From Sipunculus nudus (lineage: Eukaryota > Annelida > Sipuncula > Golfingiida > Sipunculidae), in the NCBI GenBank assembly GCA_026874595.1, contig CM049307.1, positions 46,435,678 to 46,499,677 on the forward strand: a stretch of 64,000 nucleotides of DNA, in the 5' to 3' direction. A model generated the notes under the pieces. It did not search any database. It was given only the letters and a program-made list of their open reading frames with translations, and was not told the DNA's origin. Both the position numbers and the translations under genes were made by a program. This document shows, piece by piece, positions 58,001 through 64,000 of this stretch; positions within the stretch are counted from its first letter, which is position 1, and each line of letters opens with the position of its first letter.

Positions 58001-60772
58001 AGAAAAGGAATTTTAGTTGATGAGTAACAGAAAATAAATTTGCAGTAACTGATGATGTAAGAATCTTGTATGGATGGATAGAATGTTTTTCCAAATAACA
58101 CCATGCAGTCACCTATGGTATTTTTCAGTGAAATTTTAATGATAAAAAAATAAATCATATTATTCATTGCTAATCATTAGGGATCATATTGAGGAAATTA
58201 ATGATAGACAAAGATGCAGTTGATAATATTAATCTAGATTCCTACTGTGTCTAGTGTGTAGATTGATGTGAAAGTAGTCCAAAGTGAATATATTACATTT
58301 ATTTTTTTAACATAAATAAAAGCCATAAAACCAGGTACTTATGATCATTATTTAAATTTGTGAATTTTGTATATTCTGGATTCTCAACATCATTGTTTGG
58401 CTAAAACTGAATAAAAACTAGACATTGTGTGAATGCTTTGCAAATGTATTTGAATACGAATATGAATATGTACTGCATTAAAAAATTTATTGCATAAGAA
58501 TGGAAATTCAGGTAAAAATGAAAGTATTTGAATACCAGTGCAGATACTTTCAAAATGTATTCATGAATGCATTCATGAATATATTCTATAATATTATTTC
58601 ATTAATCATTTCAGTTATATTTTATATTAAAAAATCATATGATTTTCTTATTATTTTTTTTTAATAAAAATTATATTGGCACAATATTTGTTATTAAATT
58701 TTAATAAATAGTTAAACTCTTTTATTATATGTGCTGCTTATAAGTTATATGGCCAAGTCAAAATCTGTGTGACAGTAGCACTCCATCTATTAATAAAATA
58801 AATGAAATCAATCCTCTTCCCTGTCTCCAAAGATATTATCAAAATCATACATAAGCTAAACAACAACAACTCATAATACAGCATATATTTATTTCCACAC
58901 AAAACCAGCACGTGAATCATATGATTATCTAAATCATATTTTTTTATCATATATAACAGCTGAGCGCCGTGACCCATAGGTCCCTTGTTTTTCCTTATTG
59001 CATGATTAAATGGTATCAGCTGAAAGGTTTCATATATTACACAGTGCAGATGCAATGTATACCTAATTGGCTTGTTTTAACTTGCTTATCAAATTTAGTT
59101 TATGCTCATATGAAAAATGCTTCAAGGTCATCTATTTCTAACTTGACTTAGCACTTGATAAGATGCATCAAAAATGCAAGTTTGGTGACTATACCTGAAA
59201 TTCTTTATGAATTATTGTGTTAACATTTTAGCATTATCACCGGCCTGACCTGATTATAGGTGGTGCCACCTGTGCTGAGAAGAAAGGTCAGAGGTCAACC
59301 CAAAATGAGGGCGCAGCAGTTTACATGTGACCCAATCATAATTCTGAGTTTTGTCAAATTCCTTCCAGTGAAATTCCTGAGGAGTTCTCTGGAAACCTAT
59401 GCGCTCTGTTTTGAGGGATACAATTAGGTCAAAAGGGCGGGGCAAAGGGGCTCTGATATTGAGGTCAATTATCGATTAATCAAAGGCTTTCCTTCTATCA
59501 ATCGATCATTGGATGAGTTGTTACAGCCCACACAATATAATTCCATACATGTATTTGCTTTTGATATGTTTCTGTTCATATTTAGCCTGCAGTCAGCCAC
59601 CTGGACCAGCTGAAGAGTGACCTTCAAGGGTACCGGGAACTCCTCATCCCACTGAATAAAATCCTAGAATGGGACCAGTCCTACTACCCTGCTGTTCTAG
59701 TGGCCCTGATTACCTTTGCTTTTGCGTAAGTAAATCCTTTCTGAAGTCAGGTGTATATACTGTGGTTGTCTTTATGCTTTTCGATGGTTTCAACTTGCGA
59801 TATTCATGAAGGGAAATTATCGTGAAATAAATCCTTTGTGAATAGGAAGCACCATCATCGAAGTCAAATCAACGAGAAAGATTTTTTAGCTCAGCTGACT
59901 ATAAGTCATCTGAGCTATAGTCGTGGTCCATTGTCCGTAGTCCGTCCGTCTGTCCGTCCGTCCGTCCGTAGATGTGGCACGTTTTGAAACCGTAAGACCT
60001 AGGAATCCAAAATTCAGCATAATGTTAGATGTCCCCAAGATCTCCTACCAAGCCGAAAACTGGGTCTTTGCGACTTCATTCCTTTGAGAAATTAAGGAAA
60101 AACCTCAATTTTTTATTAAAAACCTATTTTCACACTTCAGGACTGCCTAATATCAAAACCACTCATATGTTTTTCCTCATATTTACCATAAATATTCCTC
60201 TGTATAGTTTCTATGTACATGCCAGAAATTAAGTCTGTTAAGTATAAATTCTTTAAGTTATGGGCCCAAACATAATGGACTTTGTAAAAAATCAGGAAAA
60301 ATATTTACTCACTTAACATGAAAAATTTTGAAACTAGAGTCTATTTTCCCCAAGTATATTACTATGTTTAATTAAGATTCAATTGTTTACCCAAAATTAG
60401 ATCTGAATTTTGTAAATTTTTTAAGTTATTCGCATAAAAATAAAATCAGTACCTTAAATTTTGCCCAACTTTGACCATGGCACGTTTTTTTTCTGTTAGT
60501 ACCATTGATTCAATTTTCACAGCATGTAAACATAAATATTTAATTTGTTTAAATCTGAAAGTTGAAAATAAAAGCTTGAAAATTAGGCTAGTTATTGATT
60601 TTTTCTTGAGGCCTTGTTGTAGTCATTTGCTTTGATTACAGATTACAGATGCAGGGTCCCACTCCAGGTCAATGGAAGTCAGCTATGCCAGGGTTTCTGA
60701 TTTGTTACAGTCACTGGGGGAGATCCCCTGCTGTGACAGGTGTACAGTTATTCTCATATCACTATCCCAATC

Positions 60773-60807
<35 letters not shown>

Positions 60808-63800
60808 TACCCAACCCACCAAGTGTTATGCAGTAATAATTGTTATTGTTTTCACTGTATCTCCTTCATTGTTATGCTGTTTCCACTCCGATATGCAAAA
60901 ACTTTCCTTGAAAAGGTAATTCAAGGTGTAATCAAGAAGATGCAATGTTGTGTAATGTGGCATTTTTAAAGAAATCAGTTTTCTTTTAAATGATTTTAAC
61001 AAATATAATTGAACCCATCAGTATGCTTAAATTTATAAAATATGAAGCACATTATGGATAAATAAAGACACATTTAAAAATTGTGAAATCTAAATCAAGT
61101 ATTATTTTAAGATATTTATTGTTTTGCAGATTTAAAAGATATATTTTTGTGGTAAAACATAAATAAACATTTGTATGAATGATGTGGTGTTATCTGACAA
61201 GATTGAGATTTATGATGATCCAATTAAGAATTATGAATCAACTTTTATATTCGGATATATATGTTATATTGGAAATGTAAAGAAATATAAACTTATAATA
61301 AAAAAATTGATGTAATAAAAAAATGAGGATTTATTACGAACATTTGTTCATTATTTTCCTGCCTCAGCAGAATTTGAGATCAGGCTTTGTTTGCCCTGTT
61401 TTATGTTGTTAATTAGTTATATTTCAACTGTATAAATTTCATTAAAAAAAATACATTTATATTTAATAATATATATTATACAAAAAATAGATTCAGTTGA
61501 ACAAATGTGTAAACTACTGAAATGTCAACAGTTAATCAAAAAGCCAACTAATGATCATGGTAATATTACAGATCATTTGTTCACAAACTGCTCACATGCT
61601 TCAATTTCAACATTAGGAAACACATGGTTAGGTCACAAAATATTATTTTCAACAATTTCTTGCTCATCAATACAAACCAATCATATAAACCAATCATGGC
61701 CTTTATTACCTCTTCCTCTTACACAGCATCTCCATTTGATATTATTTTAGATTTTTACCTTCAAGGTCAACTTCAGCTGAGCATAGTGACCCATAGGTCC
61801 CTTGTTTTTGTAAATCAGTGATTGCTGTTATAAATTATATCAGATTCAAATTATATGGCAATATGGTGAACAACAATAATTTCAACTTGTTTGCTCGGTT
61901 CCCTGTCAAATTGTTTGTTATTTCATAGCACAATCATGAAAATGGAACCTTCTCCAAAAGTGAAAATTTGAAAATCAAGATATTTTGACTTCACTCATGA
62001 TTAGAAGCCTTCCACAGTATATAATTTGTCATTTAAGCATATGGCTCTTTGGGTATTGTCCACATTTGAAAATGTTTCTGAGATGATGACTACTATCTAA
62101 CTTTCTGACAGTGTATGAATAATTTGTATATGGTAATATTTCATATTAAACGTTTCATGAGAGTTATGATAATTAAGCCAAGGTTTATTGTAGAGAAATA
62201 ATTATTTTCATGATATTAACATGAATTTGTAAAATTGCAATGTGATGTGTTGATCAGTGTCTCTTCATATACAAGAAATCTACACACTATGGACAAATAG
62301 GGGTAATCATTTATTTTGTGAATTAAGTTCTGATAATATTTTCATTATATATACAACTTTAGATCCACTGTAAATGAGATAGACACCTTTTTTGTTGATA
62401 ATTTTATCATATGGCTTATGTATTTTTGTTGTTAATACTATCATATGGCTTATCTATTTTTGCTATTGATAATATTATCATAAGGCTTATCTATTTTTGT
62501 CCGTAGAATCATTTGGTACCTGGAGCCGTCAGTGCTGACAACCTTCTCTGTTCTGGGAATTATTATGTGTGCAGTGGACTTTGTAGTTCCAATGGTCACA
62601 CCATACATCTTTAATTCTTCCCAGTGGTAAGTAAACTTTGTTTTGCGCATTAAATGGTTTGTTCCACCAGTGATGATATTGAGTCCACACCAAGGGAGTG
62701 CAAGTATAAGTCGTAGCTCTTGAGGATTGAGTCTAAATCCACCTTTTTTGGGCCAGAGTCATCTGGAATCTGAGTCTGAGTCAAATAAAAATCTCTATAT
62801 AAAAGAAATTAAAAGAGGACCTTTTAGCTTACCATAAGTATTTTTAGTATGTTAGTTTACACATGCCTTTTACTTTAGGGTTTGATTACATGAATTTAGC
62901 TTCCAGTGCAGACCTAAAGCTTGGTATTTACAGTTTCTTTTATAATATTCTGTTAGTAGATCGCACATGTATATAAACGTCTTTATGCTATGTGACAGAC
63001 ATTTCCTTTTGCTGGACTCTGGATGGACACAGCCTGATTTCTCGAGTCCTTACATCAGAGTCCTCAGACTTGTGTTCTCCATCATTGCGTTCAACTCCAG
63101 TGTGTTGTATGTTATGTGTGAAGTATATATAGCTTTTTATATAAATAGCTGTGATTTCATGAAGAATTGTTTGCAGCCTTTTGCATCCTAAAAGGTGTAT
63201 CAGGATTGTGAAAATTGTGACTGTTAGTGATGATAAGCATGTTGAGGTCCTGTAGAATTAATTTTCTGTATGATTCAGTTCCATTTATATTCATAAAATG
63301 ATTTTGGGGCTTCAGGAACATGTGGGGGTAAGCGTGTGTGATGCTCAAAATCTAACTCAGACACTTGGTTCTTTGGGACCAAGCATGCCACCAGACACTA
63401 AAAATCATATCTGTTTGACCAAGAGAATCAGAGTTGGCTCTTGTAGTATTCACTGGCCATTGCAGACAACCCCAAAACACAGTTAATTGTGTAAACACTT
63501 GTTCTTACAACTAACCCTTCTATTTCAAATTAGTCAGATAATGTTACCATGACACAATATCCAATCATAAAATGATACAAAAATGATGTTAAGCTAAAAT
63601 TGATTCAATTTTACATAGTCCTACAAGATTTAACACAGATTGCCATTCCAAAATAACATTTTGCCTTGAAAGACCCAGATTCTTGAGATTTTCTTCCTAT
63701 TGAAAGCCTTTGGATTGCTAATAATATAAATTAAAAACTTTGATTATGAATGTGTTCCAGGACATCAGTGCAAGAGCATCAGTATGAGAACATCTGTATC

Positions 63801-63878
63801 CGCCTGTGTAATGCAAGAACACACATCCACAACCTGCGTGTCTTCCTGACACAGCTGAAGAATGACAAACCCAAAATG
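51963..63878 (+). CDS. ARL6IP1: ADP-ribosylation factor-like 6 interacting protein 1 (5' part, four exons)
   Basis: Exons 51963-52001, 59586-59725, 62507-62626 and 63761-63878 join in frame (417 nt, 139 residues); the rest lies past the window. Human ARL6IP1 is 203 residues, so about 60 remain. The first ATG is in a strong context (AAAATGGCGG). The N-terminal part has the coiled segment HLDQLKSDLQGYRELLI and LNKILEWDQSYYP, like LEEQLQGWGE and DKVLRWERAWFPP of human. Residues 48-65 and 69-91 are two hydrophobic segments (AVLVALITFAFAIIWYLEPS, FSVLGIIMCAVDFVVPM) that form a reticulon-like hairpin in the ER membrane. Exon 4 gives YENICIRLCNAR and LKNDKPKM, the cytosolic loop before the second hairpin. 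The family shapes ER tubules and opposes apoptosis. Intron 1 is 7.6 kb and full of repeats. Confidence 0.95.
52520..52706. mobile_element. GGATCC-type short inverted-repeat element in ARL6IP1 intron 1
   Basis: Ends CAGGGGCAGACCCAGGA and, inverted, CAGAAGCGGATCCGGAG, with G15-like and C12-like runs inside. TTTA on both outer sides may be a short duplication. Confidence 0.5.
52712..53262 (+). mobile_element. AGCTCAG-family repeat, 5' part
   Basis: Starts with the palindrome AGCTCAGATGACT, then AGTCATCTGAGCT, followed by GTCC-rich sequence. It runs to GACCATGGCACA near 53235 and is cut at a TTAA by the inverted MITE copy at 53263. Confidence 0.55.
53263..53745 (-). mobile_element. TTAA-type MITE, second copy (inverted)
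   Basis: Aligns end to end with 21309-21803 in inverse orientation, including GGTCCGATT, TGATTGACACGT and AACACCTTGTCATGGCTCTG words. It is preceded by TTAA (53259-53262). Its other end abuts the long inverted-repeat element. Confidence 0.55.
55383..55537. mobile_element. Small inverted-repeat element, 155 bp
   Basis: GGGTGATATTGATACACC with CCAAGCTG is mirrored by CAGCTTGGGTGGGG and GTGTATCAATGTACCC. Nested in the long inverted-repeat element. Confidence 0.5.
55541..56092. mobile_element. Foldback element with ~95-bp inverted repeats
   Basis: The left arm 55541-55636 and right arm 55998-56092 share GCCTCCAAAATATGGGGATT, GTTCATTTTGTG and GCAAAAAGATACAGTATTT. Nested in the long inverted-repeat element. 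Confidence 0.65.
56362..58987 (+). mobile_element. AGCTCAG-family repeat, full length with internal duplication
   Basis: 5' palindrome AGCTCAGCTGACT, then AGTCATCTGAGCT, then GTCCGTCTGTCCGGATGTCC. At the 3' end CAGCTGAGC (58957-58965), hairpin GACC-CATA-GGTC (58971-58982) and CTTG before T. Two related ~670-bp units start near 56450 and 57140. Confidence 0.65.
59586..59725 (+). CDS. ARL6IP1: ARL6IP1 exon 2: first membrane segment
   Basis: Acceptor catatttag, donor TTTTGC|gtaagt, ending in phase 2. Encodes PAVSHLDQLKSDLQGY to LITFAFA. Confidence 0.95.
59888..61804 (+). mobile_element. AGCTCAG-family repeat, full length
   Basis: Same 5' palindrome and GTCC repeats (to 59968). 3' end CAGCTGAGC (61774-61782), hairpin GACC-CATA-GGTC (61788-61799), CTTG before T. 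It includes a C33 tract. It occupies most of ARL6IP1 intron 2. Confidence 0.65.
60774..60806 (+). repeat. Poly-C tract (C33)
   Basis: Thirty-three consecutive C inside an AGCTCAG-family copy. The true length may differ because such runs are error-prone in sequencing. Confidence 0.85.
62507..62626 (+). CDS. ARL6IP1: ARL6IP1 exon 3: second membrane segment
   Basis: Acceptor tttttgtccgtag, donor CAGTG|gtaagt. Encodes IIWYLEPSVLTTFSVLG to YIFNSSQW, closely matching YYLDPSVLSGVSCF and PRIFGSNKW of human. Confidence 0.96.
63761..63878 (+). CDS. ARL6IP1: ARL6IP1 exon 4
   Basis: Acceptor gtgttccag, donor AAAATG|gtaagt, phase 0. Encodes TSVQEHQYENICIRLCNA to LKNDKPKM; human has FHEICSNLVKTRRR and LKEEKPKM. 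Confidence 0.95.
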
Positions 63879-64000
63879 GTAAGTATCTGTGCGTGTGACA
63901 CATACATGAACTAATACTGTGGTTGGATTTTTGTTTGCACAGGTTTCATATTTTCATGAAGGGGAAATTATCATAAAATAATACTTTTGTGAATAGGTGA

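Noticed and set aside
1-64000. Retroviruses, LTR elements, Polintons, LINE reverse transcriptase, toxin genes
   Set aside because: No reverse transcriptase, integrase, capsid, envelope, DNA polymerase B or toxin-like coding was recognised in any frame.

Overview
This window is animal nuclear DNA: spliced genes with GT-AG introns, AT-rich spacers, long (TA)n runs, poly-G/C tracts, and dense short DNA transposons. The repeat families (GTCC-rich interspersed elements, Helitron-like elements with tandem cores, hAT/PIF/pogo-type MITEs, a tRNA-SINE) and the protein sequences fit a marine lophotrochozoan, most likely a mollusc. The species cannot be named from the sequence.

Four protein-coding genes can be supported. 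(1) 2660-10731, + strand: the 3' part of a gene joining a CAP/SCP domain, a cysteine-rich EGF-like stretch, one membrane span and a cytoplasmic tail with ten tyrosines in SH2-docking-like contexts. Its 5' exons lie before the window. (2) 27453-33172, - strand: a complete coilin gene (COIL, six coding exons, 710 residues), the Cajal-body scaffold. (3) 41102-51662, - strand: a complete UBE2S gene (five coding exons, 204 residues), the K11-linkage ubiquitin-conjugating enzyme of the anaphase-promoting complex. (4) 51963 to beyond the end, + strand: the first four coding exons (139 residues) of ARL6IP1, an ER-membrane-shaping protein. UBE2S and ARL6IP1 are head to head, with start codons 300 bp apart around a CCAAT-box promoter region.

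The rest is mostly transposon graveyard. The clearest case is 13.9-18.2 kb. A Helitron-like element there was hit by a tRNA-SINE (12-bp target duplication), which was itself split by a second Helitron-like element carrying a ~326-bp tandem array; a PIF/Harbinger-type element sits further along the outer copy. UBE2S introns hold two hAT-type elements with perfect 8-bp target duplications, one on each side of exon 4. One of these lies, together with a TTA-duplicating MITE, inside a larger AGCTCAG-family repeat. Two dispersed families (CTAG-ending and AGCTCAG) share one end architecture: a 5' hairpin, subterminal inverted repeats, a short 3' hairpin, then CTAG or CTTG before T. That points to non-autonomous Helitron/Helentron relatives.

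No retrovirus, LTR element, LINE reverse transcriptase, Polinton, CRISPR array, rRNA or stand-alone tRNA gene was seen. The four genes do not form one pathway. COIL (nuclear body), UBE2S (mitotic ubiquitination) and ARL6IP1 (ER) are housekeeping genes; the CAP receptor-like gene looks lineage-specific.
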